40,004 nucleotides of DNA from Pseudomonas sp. PIC25 (GTDB lineage: Bacteria > Pseudomonadota > Gammaproteobacteria > Pseudomonadales > Pseudomonadaceae), in the NCBI RefSeq assembly GCF_002286785.1, contig NZ_MUJY01000174.1, positions 1 to 40,004 on the forward strand, given 5' to 3'. The translations under genes were made by a program, and so were the position numbers. Shown here piece after piece: positions 25,828 through 36,343 of the stretch. The notes below the pieces were generated by a model, which saw only the letters and a list, made by a program, of their open reading frames with translations, made no database searches and had not been told where the DNA came from. Numbering within the stretch: position 1 is the first letter of the stretch; every line of letters begins with the position of its first letter.

Positions 25828-26277
25828 ATGCGTGTGTGGATCGATGCCGACGCCTGCCCCCGGGCGGCCAAGGATCAGGTGGTCAAGTTCGCCCTCAAGC
25901 GGCGCTTCGAGGTCTGGCTGGTGGCCGGGCAGAGCCAGGTCAAGCCGGCCTTTGCCTGCGTCCATCTGATCGTCGTGCCGAGCGGCATGGATGCGGCGGA
26001 CGATTACCTGGTGGAGCACGCGCAGCCCGGCGATCTGGTGATCTGCAGTGACGTGCCTTTGGCCGATCGTCTGGTGAAGAAGGGCGTCGCGGCGCTGGAC
26101 CCGCGCGGCAAGGAATTCGATGAGCGCAACATGGGCGAACGCTTGGCGGTGCGCAACCTGTTCACCGACCTGCGCGACCAGGGCCAGGTGGGCGGTGGCC
26201 AGGCGGCCTATGGCGAGCGCGACCGGCAGGCGTTCGCCAATGCGTTGGACCGGATACTGACCCGGCTCAGCCGTTGA
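25828..26277 (+). CDS. UPF0178 (DUF188, YaiI-like) family protein
   Basis: A 149-aa cytosolic protein starting MRVWIDADACPRAAKDQVVK. The DADACP motif near the N-terminus, SGMDAADDYLVEHAQPGDLVICSDVPLA and RGKEFDERNMGERLA mark the DUF188/UPF0178 family. The fold is related to PIN-type nucleases, and the clustered Asp residues (DADA, DAADD, SDVPLAD) could bind metal, but no activity is established to my knowledge. ATG 25828 is 8 bases after AGGAA; the ATG at 25822 is too close to it. It converges on elbB across a perfect GC hairpin. Confidence 0.92.
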   Translation: MRVWIDADACPRAAKDQVVKFALKRRFEVWLVAGQSQVKPAFACVHLIVVPSGMDAADDYLVEHAQPGDLVICSDVPLADRLVKKGVAALDPRGKEFDERNMGERLAVRNLFTDLRDQGQVGGGQAAYGERDRQAFANALDRILTRLSR

Positions 26278-26285
26278 CGGCATGA

Positions 26286-26307
26286 CCCCGGCGCAGGCGC
26301 GCCGGGG
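26286..26307. terminator. Perfect GC hairpin between two convergent genes
   Basis: CCCCGGCGC (26286-26294), loop AGGC, GCGCCGGGG (26299-26307): nine perfect pairs in the 39-base gap between the UPF0178 gene and elbB. Symmetry would let it act on both strands, though neither side has a T-run. Confidence 0.5.
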
Positions 26308-26316
26308 AAGGGCGGA

Positions 26317-26976
26317 TCAGCTCGCAGTCAGTTCCAGCACGCGGTCGACCAGTTTGTTGATGCCGGACGCGGCTTCGCTGATGGATTTGGCCAGCATATA
26401 CGCCGGCGTGGTCACCAGCTTGCGCTGCTTGTCCTCGATGATGTCGCTGACCTCGCATTCCTCGTGTTGCGCGCCCATCTGCGCCAGGGTGGCGGCGGTC
26501 TCGTGGTCGGTGCCGATGGTGCAGACCACCCCCGGCCCATAGATTTTCGCGGCCAGTGCCGGCGCGATGCAGATCAGGCCGATCGGCTTGCCGGCCTGGG
26601 CGAAGGCTTGGGCGAAGGCCAGCACGTCGGGCTGGACGGTGCACTGGGCTCCGCTGATGGCGAAGTCGGAGAGATTCTTCGCTGCGCCGAAGCCGCCGGG
26701 CAGGATCAGGGCATCGAAGTCCTCGACCTTGGCCTCTCGAACATCCTTGATGTTGCCACGGGCGATACGCGCCGATTCCACCAGCACGTTGCGCGATTCC
26801 GGCATTTCGTCGCCGCTGTAGTGATCGACGACATGCAGTTGCATGACGTTCGGCGCAAAGCACTGGACTTCGGCGCCCCGCTGGTCGAGGCGCAGCAGGG
26901 TGATCACGCTCTCGTAAATCTCCGAGCCGTCGTAGACACCACAGCCGGAAAGGATGACGGCGACTTTTTTGTGCAT
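26317..26976 (-). CDS. elbB: ElbB, DJ-1/PfpI superfamily glyoxalase-like protein
   Basis: A 219-aa cytosolic protein of the class-I glutamine amidotransferase-like/DJ-1 fold. ILSGCGVYDGSEIYESVITLLRLDQRGAE at the N-terminus, DALILPGGFGAAKNL (about 88-102) and PIGLICIAPA with nucleophile-elbow Cys136 match ElbB, once called isoprenoid biosynthesis protein with amidotransferase-like domain and later tested as a glyoxalase. The acidic residue Glu18 is in place to polarise the cysteine. ATG 26976 has AGGAG upstream at 8 bases; the longer start at 26997 lacks support. It is divergent from the hydroxylase-family gene. Confidence 0.93.
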   Translation of the reverse strand: MHKKVAVILSGCGVYDGSEIYESVITLLRLDQRGAEVQCFAPNVMQLHVVDHYSGDEMPESRNVLVESARIARGNIKDVREAKVEDFDALILPGGFGAAKNLSDFAISGAQCTVQPDVLAFAQAFAQAGKPIGLICIAPALAAKIYGPGVVCTIGTDHETAATLAQMGAQHEECEVSDIIEDKQRKLVTTPAYMLAKSISEAASGINKLVDRVLELTAS

Positions 26977-27164
26977 CGAGATACTCCTGTTGGTCATTCA
27001 GACGGCCCCAGCGCGTGGCTGCCGTATTCTTGCCGGTATTTCACGGGGCGGTCCGGCGGTCGTCAATGGCTGTCGCCAAATGCCCCTTCGTCTGGCATCC
27101 CGTGCCCTGTTCCAGAGCCGTTCCGGGGCTAGCATCGCTATCGATAAGCCTAGTCGAGCCGGTC

Positions 27165-28415
27165 ATGGATTACGTTCTCTACGCAGTGCCTTTCTTTCTT
27201 CTGCTGATCGCCCTGGAGTTGCTTGCCGACCGCTGGCGCGGGCGCAACAGCTACCGACTGGCCGATGCGGTCAACAGCCTCAGTGCCGGTGTGCTGTCCA
27301 CCACCAGCGGCCTGCTGACCAAGGGGGTGGGCGTGCTCACCTATGCCTTCGCCTGGCAGCACCTGGCGATGTTCGAGTTGTCCGGGCGGAGCCTGTGGGT
27401 CTGGCTCTTCGCGTTCGTGTTCTACGACCTCTGCTACTACTGGAACCACCGTTTCGGCCATGAGCGGAACATCTTCTGGGCGGCGCATTCGGTGCATCAC
27501 CAGAGCGAGGAGTACAACCTCAGCACGGCGTTGCGCCAGACCAGCAGTGGCTTTCTCCTGGGCTGGCTGTTCTACCTGCCGATGGCCGTGGCCGGGGTGC
27601 CGCCCCAGATGTTCCTGACCGTCGCCGCGCTGAACCTGCTCTATCAGTTCTGGGTGCATACCCGTCACATTCCCAAGCTGGGCTGGCTGGAGTGGCTGTT
27701 GATCACGCCCTCCAACCACCGGGTACACCATGCGCAAAATCCTATCTATATGGATCGCAACTACGGCGGAGTGTTCATCCTCTGGGACCGTCTGTTCGGC
27801 ACCTTTCAGGAGGAGCTGGATGAGCACCCGGTGGTCTTCGGCGTGACCACGCCGCTGGCCAGCTGGAACCCGCTGTGGGCCAACTTGCAGTTCTACGTGC
27901 AGCTTTGGCGCGATGCGGCGCGGACGGCCTCCTGGTGGGACCGTCTGCGCATTTGGTTCATGCCCACCGGCTGGCGACCGGCGGATGTGGTGGCCCGCTA
28001 TCCGCTGGCCAAGCCGGATCTGGCCCATTTCGTGAAGTTCGAGGTGCCGCTGGCGCCGGGGCGTAAGGTCTACGCGGCGGTGCAGTTCGCACTGTATGTC
28101 GCGGTGGGGAGCGGGTTGTTGGCGGTCGGAGAGACGTTGGCGTTGCCGTACCTGCTGGTCGCCTGGGCCTGGATGGCTTTCGGGTTGTATGCGATCGGTG
28201 CCTGGTTGGAAAACCGGCCTTGGGCGCCGGCTATCGAGTGTCTGCGGCTGTTGTCGATTCCGCCTGTGCTCTGGCTGGCGGAGCATGCCGGACTGTTCGC
28301 GACCGGACCGATGACCTGGCCGATCTTACTGGGCTACACGTTGCTTAGTGCGGTCGCCCTGTGGCGGATGGCAGGTAATGTGGCAAGGTTCGGCAGAACC
28401 GCCGCGCGTGGCTGA
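27165..28415 (+). CDS. Sterol desaturase / fatty acid hydroxylase family membrane protein
   Basis: A 416-aa integral membrane protein with non-haem di-iron histidine boxes: HRFGH (95-99), HSVHH (108-112) and NHRVHHAQN (about 185-193), the eight-His pattern of the superfamily that hydroxylates or desaturates lipids. N-terminal helices (1-20, 40-62, 78-92) precede the boxes, and after about residue 290 an extra C-terminal block with several membrane segments follows, longer than in simple members (about 280 aa). The substrate is unknown; lipid or hopanoid is a guess. ATG 27165 starts MDYVLYAVPFFLLL; the frame is open upstream but without membrane character. It converges on dedA with a 6-base gap. 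Confidence 0.88.
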   Translation: MDYVLYAVPFFLLLIALELLADRWRGRNSYRLADAVNSLSAGVLSTTSGLLTKGVGVLTYAFAWQHLAMFELSGRSLWVWLFAFVFYDLCYYWNHRFGHERNIFWAAHSVHHQSEEYNLSTALRQTSSGFLLGWLFYLPMAVAGVPPQMFLTVAALNLLYQFWVHTRHIPKLGWLEWLLITPSNHRVHHAQNPIYMDRNYGGVFILWDRLFGTFQEELDEHPVVFGVTTPLASWNPLWANLQFYVQLWRDAARTASWWDRLRIWFMPTGWRPADVVARYPLAKPDLAHFVKFEVPLAPGRKVYAAVQFALYVAVGSGLLAVGETLALPYLLVAWAWMAFGLYAIGAWLENRPWAPAIECLRLLSIPPVLWLAEHAGLFATGPMTWPILLGYTLLSAVALWRMAGNVARFGRTAARG

Positions 28416-28421
28416 ATCCGG

Positions 28422-28982
28422 TCACGACAGCTTGCGTTTGGCCTGCAGACGACGCCGCAGCCAGAGCGCTGCCCCGAGTAGTGCCAGCCCGCCGAGAACC
28501 CAGAGCTCATAGCGCTTCAGGTCGCCGAGCACCTGCTCCATCAACGTACCGAAATGGTACGAGGCGAGTCCCAGGCCCAGGGCCCAAATCACCGCTCCCG
28601 CGCCGTTCAGCAACAGATAGCGCAGGGGCGGATAGCCGGAGAGGCCAATGGCCACCGGCATGACCGTGCGCATCCCGTAGACGAAGCGAAAGCCCAGCAC
28701 CCATAGGTCGGGATGTCGACGAATATGAGCCAGCGCCTTGTCGCCCAGCGCCGCCCATTCCGCCTTGCGCTGCAACAGCCGCCGCCCGCGGCTGCGGCCG
28801 AGGTAGTACCAGAGCTGATCGCCGCTGTAGCTGCCGAGAAAGGCGCAGACCAGCACCAGGTCGAGTTGCAGGAGGCCGCGATGGGCGAGGAAGGCGGCGA
28901 GCACCAGGATCGTTTCGCCTTCGAAGAAAGTGCCGATGAACAGCGCCGGGTAACCGAACTGATGTAAGAAAGTTTCGAGCAT
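28422..28982 (-). CDS. DedA family membrane protein
   Basis: A 186-aa inner-membrane protein. FLHQFGYPALFIGTFFEGETILVLAAFLAHRG is the DedA N-terminus (the Glu of FEGE and the G-ETIL segment are the family's hallmark), with LGSYSGDQLWYYLGRSRGRRLL and FRFVYGMRTVMPVAIGLSG following. The arginine/glutamate set fits the VTT/DedA fold involved in lipid scrambling (undecaprenyl phosphate or phosphatidylethanolamine in other species). ATG 28982 has no clear Shine-Dalgarno; the frame is open to 29111 but the extension looks non-coding. The exact start is therefore uncertain, though no other in-frame start is better. Confidence 0.9.
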   Translation of the reverse strand: MLETFLHQFGYPALFIGTFFEGETILVLAAFLAHRGLLQLDLVLVCAFLGSYSGDQLWYYLGRSRGRRLLQRKAEWAALGDKALAHIRRHPDLWVLGFRFVYGMRTVMPVAIGLSGYPPLRYLLLNGAGAVIWALGLGLASYHFGTLMEQVLGDLKRYELWVLGGLALLGAALWLRRRLQAKRKLS

Positions 28983-29172
28983 GATGAGCGGAAGGCTGTC
29001 GAAAGGAGCGGAGCCTACGCCTTCGGCCGCCGGCGGAAAAGCACTGGCGATGCACGGCGAGGCTGGGGAGAATGGTCGGCATTGGCCGGCCTTGGTGTCG
29101 GACGCGCTCATGCGGCAACCGGTCGCAGTGGCGTCTCGTGCGTCATGATTTGTTCATAATGCCGGCTTATAA

Positions 29173-30222
<1,050 letters not shown>

Positions 30223-30240
30223 CTGCCCCGGGACGACTCG

Positions 30241-32430
30241 ATGAACACCGAAGGATTCACCAACAGCGAAGTGCTCGACGCGCAACCGATCGACGAGCCG
30301 ATCGTGGAAACGCCCCCACCGGTGGAGGTGCCGCCCCCCCCACCGCCGGTGCCGAGCCTGGATGACAGCAGCCTGTACATCCATCGCGAGCTGTCCCAGC
30401 TCCAGTTCAACATCCGTGTGCTGGAGCAGGCGCTGGACGAATCCTATCCGTTGCTGGAGCGGTTGAAGTTCCTGCTGATCTTCTCCAGCAACCTGGACGA
30501 GTTCTTCGAAATCCGCGTCGCCGGCCTCAAGAAGCAGATCAACTTCGCCCGCGAGCAGGCTGGCGCCGACGGTCTGCAGCCGCACCAGGCGCTGGCGCGG
30601 ATCAGCGAGCTGGTGCACGAGCAGGTCAGCCGTCAGTACGCCATTCTCAATGATGTGCTGTTACCCGAGCTGGCCAAGCACCAGATCAACTTCATCCGCC
30701 GCCGCCACTGGACGCCCAAGCTGAAGACCTGGGTGCGCCGCTACTTCCGCGACGAGATTGTGCCGATCATCACCCCCATCGGTCTCGACCCGACGCACCC
30801 GTTCCCGTTGCTGGTGAACAAGAGCCTCAACTTCATCGTCGAGCTGGAAGGCGTCGATGCGTTCGGTCGCGACTCGGGCCTCGCCATCATTCCGGCGCCG
30901 CGCCTGTTGCCACGGATCATCCGTGTGCCGGAAGACATTGCCGGGCCGGGCGACAACTACGTATTCCTCTCGTCGATGATCCATGCCCATGCGGACGACC
31001 TGTTCCAGGGCATGAAGGTGAAGGGCTGCTACCAGTTCCGTCTGACCCGCAACGCCGACCTGTCGGTGGACACCGAAGACGTCGAGGACCTGGCCCGTGC
31101 CCTGCGCGGCGAGCTGTTCTCGCGTCGCTACGGTGATGCGGTGCGCCTGGAAGTAGCCGATACCTGTCCGAAGCACCTCTCGGACTACCTGCTCAAACAG
31201 TTCAACCTGAGCGAGAGCGAGCTGTATCAGGTCAACGGGCCGGTCAACCTGACGCGCCTGTTCAGTATCACCGGCCTGGACAGCCACCCGGAGCTGCAGA
31301 ACGCACCCTTCACCCCGGTCATCCCCAAGCTGCTGCAGAACAGCGACAACCTGTTCAACGTGGTGGGCAAGCAGGACGTGCTGCTGTTGCACCCGTTCGA
31401 GTCGTTCACTCCGGTGGTGGACCTCCTGCGCCAGGCCGCCAAGGACCCGCACGTGCTGGCGATCAAGCAGACGCTGTACCGCTCCGGCGCCAACTCGGAG
31501 ATTGTCGACGCGCTGGTGGAAGCGGCACGCAACGGCAAGGAGGTCACCGCGGTGATCGAGCTGCGCGCGCGCTTCGACGAGGAATCCAACCTGCAACTGG
31601 CCAGCCGCCTGCAACAGGCCGGCGCGGTGGTGATCTATGGCGTGGTGGGCTTCAAGACCCACGCCAAGATGATGCTCATCCTGCGGCGCGAGAACGGCGA
31701 GCTGGTGCGCTACGCCCATCTGGGCACCGGCAACTACCACGCCGCCAATGCCCGCCTGTATACCGACTACAGCATGCTGACTTCGGACGATGCGCTCTGC
31801 GAGGACGTATCCAAGCTGTTCAGCCAGTTGATCGGCATGGGCAAGACGCTGCGCATGAAGAAGCTGCTGCACGCGCCCTTCACTCTGAAGAAGGGCATCC
31901 TCGACATGATTGCCCGCGAGACCCAGCACGCCAGCGACGGCAAGCCGGCGCAGATCATGGCCAAGGTCAACGCGCTGACCGATCCGAAGATCATCCGTGC
32001 GCTGTACAAGGCCAGCCAGGCGGGGGTGAAGATCGACTTGGTAGTGCGCGGCATGTGCTGCCTGCGTCCGGGTATTCCCGGCGTTTCGCACAACATCCAG
32101 GTCCGCTCGATCATCGGCCGGTTCCTCGAGCACAGCCGCATCTACTACTTCCTCAACGGCGGCGACGAGAAGCTCTACCTCTCCAGTGCCGACTGGATGG
32201 AACGTAACCTCGACAAGCGCGTCGAGACCTGCTTCCCGGTGGAAGGCAAGAAGCTGGTGTCGCGGGTGAAGAAAGAGCTGGAGTCGTACCTGACCGACAA
32301 CACCCAGAGCTGGATCCTGCAGCCCGACGGCCGCTATGTGCGGGTCAGCCCGACCGGCAACCAGAACCCGCGCAATGCGCAGGCCGGCCTGCTGGAGAAG
32401 CTGACCAACCCGGTGATCAGCGTACGCTGA
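30241..32430 (+). CDS. ppk: Polyphosphate kinase 1
   Basis: A 729-aa enzyme that polymerises the gamma-phosphate of ATP into polyphosphate. The N-terminal extension is Pro-rich (about residues 20-38, a run of prolines) and precedes the PPK_N domain ([21 protein letters not shown]). Phospholipase D-like active-site motifs are [10 protein letters not shown] (His474, the expected phospho-His) and [14 protein letters not shown] (His631). Ser/Arg-rich ATP-site segments such as [11 protein letters not shown] and [14 protein letters not shown] are intact. The length is normal for pseudomonads. The ATG has only a weak upstream GGGA. The gene converges on ppx, and the last 14 bases of the two genes overlap. 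Confidence 0.96.
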   Translation: MNTEGFTNSEVLDAQPIDEPIVETPPPVEVPPPPPPVPSLDDSSLYIHRELSQLQFNIRVLEQALDESYPLLERLKFLLIFSSNLDEFFEIRVAGLKKQINFAREQAGADGLQPHQALARISELVHEQVSRQYAILNDVLLPELAKHQINFIRRRHWTPKLKTWVRRYFRDEIVPIITPIGLDPTHPFPLLVNKSLNFIVELEGVDAFGRDSGLAIIPAPRLLPRIIRVPEDIAGPGDNYVFLSSMIHAHADDLFQGMKVKGCYQFRLTRNADLSVDTEDVEDLARALRGELFSRRYGDAVRLEVADTCPKHLSDYLLKQFNLSESELYQVNGPVNLTRLFSITGLDSHPELQNAPFTPVIPKLLQNSDNLFNVVGKQDVLLLHPFESFTPVVDLLRQAAKDPHVLAIKQTLYRSGANSEIVDALVEAARNGKEVTAVIELRARFDEESNLQLASRLQQAGAVVIYGVVGFKTHAKMMLILRRENGELVRYAHLGTGNYHAANARLYTDYSMLTSDDALCEDVSKLFSQLIGMGKTLRMKKLLHAPFTLKKGILDMIARETQHASDGKPAQIMAKVNALTDPKIIRALYKASQAGVKIDLVVRGMCCLRPGIPGVSHNIQVRSIIGRFLEHSRIYYFLNGGDEKLYLSSADWMERNLDKRVETCFPVEGKKLVSRVKKELESYLTDNTQSWILQPDGRYVRVSPTGNQNPRNAQAGLLEKLTNPVISVR
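32417..32430. other. 14-base palindrome containing the stop codons of ppk and ppx
   Basis: TCAGCGTACGCTGA is a perfect 14-base palindrome that is both the last four codons plus stop region of ppk and the same of ppx on the other strand. Each protein therefore ends Ser-Val-Arg with a TGA stop. Confidence 0.98.
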
Positions 32431-33916
32431 GGGTGAAGTCGATCCGCTTGAGCCACTCGGCTTCCTGCTCGAAGTCGGCCTGGGTCAGCGGGTTGGCGGC
32501 CAGCCAGCCTTCGGGAAACTGGATGTCCAGGCTTTGCGGTCCGGCCTTCAGTTGCACCTGGGGCATTTCCTGGGTGCCGCGGATGTGATGGAACAGGATG
32601 GCGAAGCGCAGCAGGACGCAGAGACGCACCAGTTTGATGCCGTCGGCGCCGAACTCGGCGAGTTTGTCCTGAGGAATGTTGCGTCGGTGGCCGCGTACCA
32701 GCAGTGACAGCATCTGTTGGTCCTGGCGCGAGAAGCCGGCCAGATCGGAGTGCTCGATCAGGTAGGCGCCGTGCTTGTGGTAGTGGTAGTGGGCGATATC
32801 CAGGCCCACCTCGTGGACCCGTGCCGCCCAGCTCAGCAGCTCGCGGTGCCAGTCTTCGTTCAGTTCCCAGGCATCGGCGACCTTGTCCAGGGCGGACAGC
32901 GCCTTTGCCTCGACCCGCGCCGCCTGCTCGACGTCTACGTGGTAGCGCTCCATGAACGAACTCAGGGTGCGCTCGCGGACATCTTCGTGGTGATGGCGTC
33001 CGAGCAGGTCATAGAGCACGCCTTCGCGCAGGGCGCCTTCGGAATGTGCCATCTGTTGCAGCTCCAGTGCATCGAAGATCGCCTCGAGAATCGCCAGGCC
33101 GGCCGGGAAGATGGCGCGACGGTCGGGCTTGATACCCTCCATGTCCAGCTTTTCGACTTCGCCCAGCTTGAGCAGCTTGCGCTTCAGCCAGGCCAGGCCT
33201 TCGGCGTTGACTTCGCCGTTGCCGTAGCCGCCGCTCTTGATGGCCAGCCCGACGGCGCGGATGGTGCCGGACGCCCCCACCGATTCCTGCCAGCCGAGGC
33301 GGCGCAGGCTCTGCTCGATGCCCATCAGCTCGAGACGGGCCGCGGTATAGGCCTGGGCATAGCGCGCGGCGGTGATCTTGCCGTCGCGGAAGTAGCGCTG
33401 GGTGTAGCTGACACAGCCCATCTGCAGGCTCTCGCGCAGCAGCGATTCGAAGCGCTGGCCGATGATGAACTCGGTGCTGCCGCCGCCGATGTCCACCACC
33501 AGGCGCTTGCCGGGCGTGTTGGGGTAGGTATGGGACACGCCCAGGTAGATCAGGCGTGCCTCTTCGCGACCGGATATGACTTCGACGGGGTGGCCGAGGA
33601 GTTCCTCCGCCCGGCGGATGAATGCGCTGCGGTTGCGCGCTTCGCGCAGGGCATTGGTGCCGACGATGCGTACCGAACCCTGAGGCATGCCGTTGATCAG
33701 TTGGGCGAAGCGGCGCAGGCAGTCGAGCCCGCGCTGCATGGCTTCTTCACTGAGCATGCGTGCTTCGTCGATGCCTGCCGCCAACTGAACCTTATCGCCG
33801 AGCCGCTCCAAGATTCGGATTTCGCTCTGATCGGGTTTGGCCAGCACCATGTGGAAGCTGTTCGAGCCAAGGTCAATGGCGGCAATCAGGGGAAAACTCT
33901 CGGCTGCTTTGGGCAT
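32417..33916 (-). CDS. ppx: Exopolyphosphatase
   Basis: A 499-aa enzyme of the sugar kinase/Hsp70-actin fold that removes terminal phosphates from polyphosphate. The N-terminus [17 protein letters not shown] is the phosphate-binding loop of the Ppx/GppA family; [30 protein letters not shown] and the middle GxGxR-type segment [12 protein letters not shown] follow. The C-terminal HD-like helical domain ([37 protein letters not shown]) is intact. ATG 33916 is chosen because it begins close to the conserved domain; the frame is open to 34066 but the extension is on the antisense of the BCCT leader. It converges and overlaps with ppk by 14 bases. Confidence 0.96.
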   Translation of the reverse strand: MPKAAESFPLIAAIDLGSNSFHMVLAKPDQSEIRILERLGDKVQLAAGIDEARMLSEEAMQRGLDCLRRFAQLINGMPQGSVRIVGTNALREARNRSAFIRRAEELLGHPVEVISGREEARLIYLGVSHTYPNTPGKRLVVDIGGGSTEFIIGQRFESLLRESLQMGCVSYTQRYFRDGKITAARYAQAYTAARLELMGIEQSLRRLGWQESVGASGTIRAVGLAIKSGGYGNGEVNAEGLAWLKRKLLKLGEVEKLDMEGIKPDRRAIFPAGLAILEAIFDALELQQMAHSEGALREGVLYDLLGRHHHEDVRERTLSSFMERYHVDVEQAARVEAKALSALDKVADAWELNEDWHRELLSWAARVHEVGLDIAHYHYHKHGAYLIEHSDLAGFSRQDQQMLSLLVRGHRRNIPQDKLAEFGADGIKLVRLCVLLRFAILFHHIRGTQEMPQVQLKAGPQSLDIQFPEGWLAANPLTQADFEQEAEWLKRIDFTLSVR

Positions 33917-33980
33917 ATCGGCGTCTCGCTGGGAACCGCGCCATCCTGCCACGATAGGGCGTTTACGCCAACGCGGAGTG

Positions 33981-33996
33981 TGGTACTGGCGTACCA
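33981..33996. promoter_or_regulatory. Inverted repeat in the ppx/BCCT divergent gap
   Basis: TGGTAC (33981-33986), TGGC, GTACCA (33991-33996) is a perfect 6-base inverted repeat. It lies 59 bases before the BCCT start and 65 before ppx. A CATAAT (34018-34023), -10-like, sits 21 bases to its right. It is a candidate operator; nothing shows which protein would bind it. Confidence 0.3.
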
Positions 33997-34054
33997 GCAA
34001 CCTATGATTTCCTGTGTCATAATAGAGCGCCGCAATTGGATGAAGGAGGTTGAT

Positions 34055-35611
34055 TTGTCCGTTCAATCCATGCAGGCCCTCGGGTCTCGTTCTTTTAAGA
34101 CTGTGAATCCACCGGTTTTCTTCGGTTCACTGCTGGTCGTCACGATTTTCGTAGTGGTCACACTCACCAACTTGCACGCCAGCGAAGCGGCGTTCGCCGC
34201 CATCAAGGAAGGAATCACGCATAACTTCGGCTGGTTCTTCATTCTCAGTGTGCAGGCGTTTTTGCTGTTCTCGCTCTACCTCGCCTTGAGTCGTTTCGCC
34301 CACATTCGCCTGGGCGGTAGCCAGGCCAGGCCGGACTACGGGTTTGCCGCCTGGTTCGCCATGCTGTTTTCGGCCGGCATGGGGATCGGCCTGGTTTTCT
34401 GGAGCGTGGCCGAGCCGGTCTATCACTTTGCCTCGCCGCCGCGCATCGAGGGGCACAGCATCGAGGCGGCCAAGGGAGCGATGGAACTGAGTTTCCTCCA
34501 CTGGGGGCTGCATGCCTGGGGTGTCTATGCCCTGGTGGGGCTGACGCTGGCCTATTTCAGCTATAACCGAGGCTTGCCACTGACTATCCGCTCCGCCTTC
34601 CAGCCGTTGCTCGGCGATCGTATCCAGGGCCCGCTGGGGCATCTGATCGATATCGTCGCGGTGGTCGCCACGCTGTTCGGTGTCGCCACCTCGCTGGGGC
34701 TCGGCGTCAGTCAGGTGGCGGCCGGCCTGGGTGGGCTGCTGGGCTTCGTCCCGGATACCGCCGTACATCTTTGGCTGGTGGCCGGCATCACGGCGCTGGC
34801 GACGCTGTCGGTGGCCCTCGGCCTGGATAAGGGCATCAAGTGGCTGTCGCAGATCAACCTCTGGGCGGCTCTCGGCCTGCTGCTGTTTATCATTGCCCTT
34901 GGCCCGACGCTGTTCATCCTGTCCGGCGTCGTGCAGAACACCGGCGATTATCTGCAGAACCTGCTGAGCCTCGGTTCCTGGACCGAGACCTACCGTCCCG
35001 ACTCCACCTGGCAGTCCGGCTGGACGGTGTTCTACTGGGCCTGGTGGATTTCCTGGTCGCCCTTCGTCGGCTTGTTCATCGCACGGATTTCCCGTGGTCG
35101 GACGGTGCGCGAGTTCGTGCTCGGCGTCCTGCTGGTCCCGACGCTGCTGACCTTCCTGTGGATCACCGCATTCGGCGGCACGGCTTTGTACGAGGAGCTG
35201 TTCGGGGCCGGCGGTATCGAGGTGGCGGTGCAGGCCGATGTCTCCACGGCATTCTTCGCACTGCTGGCGCATTACCCCTTGGCCAGCATCAGCAGTGTGC
35301 TGGCCATGCTGCTAGTGGTGGTGTTCTTCGTTACCAGCGCCGACTCCGGGGCGCTGGTGATCGACACCATCACGGCGGGCGGCCGGCTGGATTCACCGGT
35401 CGGGCAGCGGGTGTTCTGGTCGTCTTGTGCGGGTGGTGTGGCGGCCGTCCTGCTGCTGGGCGGCGGGTTGAGTGCCTTGCAGACGGCGGCGATCAGCACC
35501 GGCCTGCCGTTCGCCGCGATCCTCTGGATGATGCTGTTCAGCCTGAACAAGGCCCTGCGCGAAGACCTTCCGTCGCCGAGCGCACCGCTGGCAGGCGGGG
35601 CCTCGGCCTGA
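34055..35611 (+). CDS. BCCT family betaine/carnitine/choline transporter
   Basis: A 518-aa inner-membrane transporter of the betaine-choline-carnitine family, with about 12 helices. The family signature is [15 protein letters not shown] (with the aromatic box Trp residues), followed by [16 protein letters not shown]. The N-terminus has [20 protein letters not shown], the Gly-rich sodium-site segment of sodium-coupled members (MGIGL). There is no long C-terminal osmosensory tail. The start is taken as TTG 34055 because AAGGAGG (34043-34049) ends 5 bases before it; the ATG at 34040 would lie upstream of that site and the ATG at 34070 is too distant. Substrate cannot be told apart (choline, betaine or carnitine). 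It ends 3 bases before the convergent ABC ATPase stop. Confidence 0.92.
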   Translation: MSVQSMQALGSRSFKTVNPPVFFGSLLVVTIFVVVTLTNLHASEAAFAAIKEGITHNFGWFFILSVQAFLLFSLYLALSRFAHIRLGGSQARPDYGFAAWFAMLFSAGMGIGLVFWSVAEPVYHFASPPRIEGHSIEAAKGAMELSFLHWGLHAWGVYALVGLTLAYFSYNRGLPLTIRSAFQPLLGDRIQGPLGHLIDIVAVVATLFGVATSLGLGVSQVAAGLGGLLGFVPDTAVHLWLVAGITALATLSVALGLDKGIKWLSQINLWAALGLLLFIIALGPTLFILSGVVQNTGDYLQNLLSLGSWTETYRPDSTWQSGWTVFYWAWWISWSPFVGLFIARISRGRTVREFVLGVLLVPTLLTFLWITAFGGTALYEELFGAGGIEVAVQADVSTAFFALLAHYPLASISSVLAMLLVVVFFVTSADSGALVIDTITAGGRLDSPVGQRVFWSSCAGGVAAVLLLGGGLSALQTAAISTGLPFAAILWMMLFSLNKALREDLPSPSAPLAGGASA

Positions 35612-35614
35612 GGC

Positions 35615-36343
35615 TCAGTTCACCGAGCCGATGAACTGCGCCAGCTCGGGTGTCCTCGGATTGGCGAACAGCTCCCCGGGCGGTCCGGACTCGTGCACCT
35701 TGCCCTGGTGCATGAACACCAGCTTGTCGCCGACTTCGCGGGCGAAGCGCATCTCGTGGGTGACCATCACCAGGGTCATGCCTTCGTCGGCGAGCTGACG
35801 CACCACCGTCAGTACCTCGTTGACCAACTCGGGATCGAGTGCCGAAGTGATTTCGTCGCAGAGCAGCATCTTCGGCGACATGGCCAGGGCACGGGCAATC
35901 GCCACGCGCTGTTGCTGGCCGCCGGAGAGGCGGTCGGGAAAGGCGTCGAACTTCTCCGCCAGGCCAACCCGCTCCAGCATGCACCGGGCGAGGCGCTGGG
36001 CTTCATCGCGGGACATCTTCTTCACCACCTGTGGCGCGAGCATGACGTTCTCGCCCACAGACAGGTGCGGGAACAGGTTGAACTGCTGGAACACCATGCC
36101 GACCTTCTGCCGCAGGCTGCGCAGGTCGGCGCGCTGGGCATCGAGGTATTCGCCGTCGACTTCGATCACTCCGTCGTCGATCCCCTCCAGACCGTTGAGG
36201 GTGCGCAACAAGGTGCTTTTGCCCGAACCGCTGCGGCCAATGATGGCGACCACTTCGCCTTCCTCGATCTCGAGGTCGATGCCTTTGAGCACGTGATGCT
36301 CGCCGTAGTACTTGTGCAGGGCAGAAATCCTAAGCAGTAACAT
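35615..36343 (-). CDS. Polar amino acid ABC transporter, ATP-binding subunit
   Basis: A 242-aa cytosolic ATPase of the PAAT family (GlnQ/HisP type). Walker A GRSGSGKSTLLR, Q-loop VFQQFNLFPHLSV, signature LSGGQQQRVAIARALAM, Walker B MLLCDEITSALDP and the switch His in VMVTHEMRFAREV are all intact. It powers import through the two permeases upstream. ATG 36343 is preceded by AAGGAGG at ideal spacing; the longer start at 36370 is unsupported. It overlaps the preceding permease gene by 14 bases and is the last gene of the operon. Confidence 0.95.
   Translation of the reverse strand: MLLLRISALHKYYGEHHVLKGIDLEIEEGEVVAIIGRSGSGKSTLLRTLNGLEGIDDGVIEVDGEYLDAQRADLRSLRQKVGMVFQQFNLFPHLSVGENVMLAPQVVKKMSRDEAQRLARCMLERVGLAEKFDAFPDRLSGGQQQRVAIARALAMSPKMLLCDEITSALDPELVNEVLTVVRQLADEGMTLVMVTHEMRFAREVGDKLVFMHQGKVHESGPPGELFANPRTPELAQFIGSVN

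Noticed and set aside
32717-34054. Long in-frame extension upstream of the BCCT transporter (open frame of 964 codons in all)
   Set aside because: The upstream 440 or so codons lie on the antisense of ppx, a well-identified gene, and read as low-complexity Gln/Ala/Val/Asp-rich sequence typical of the reverse strand of high-GC genes.
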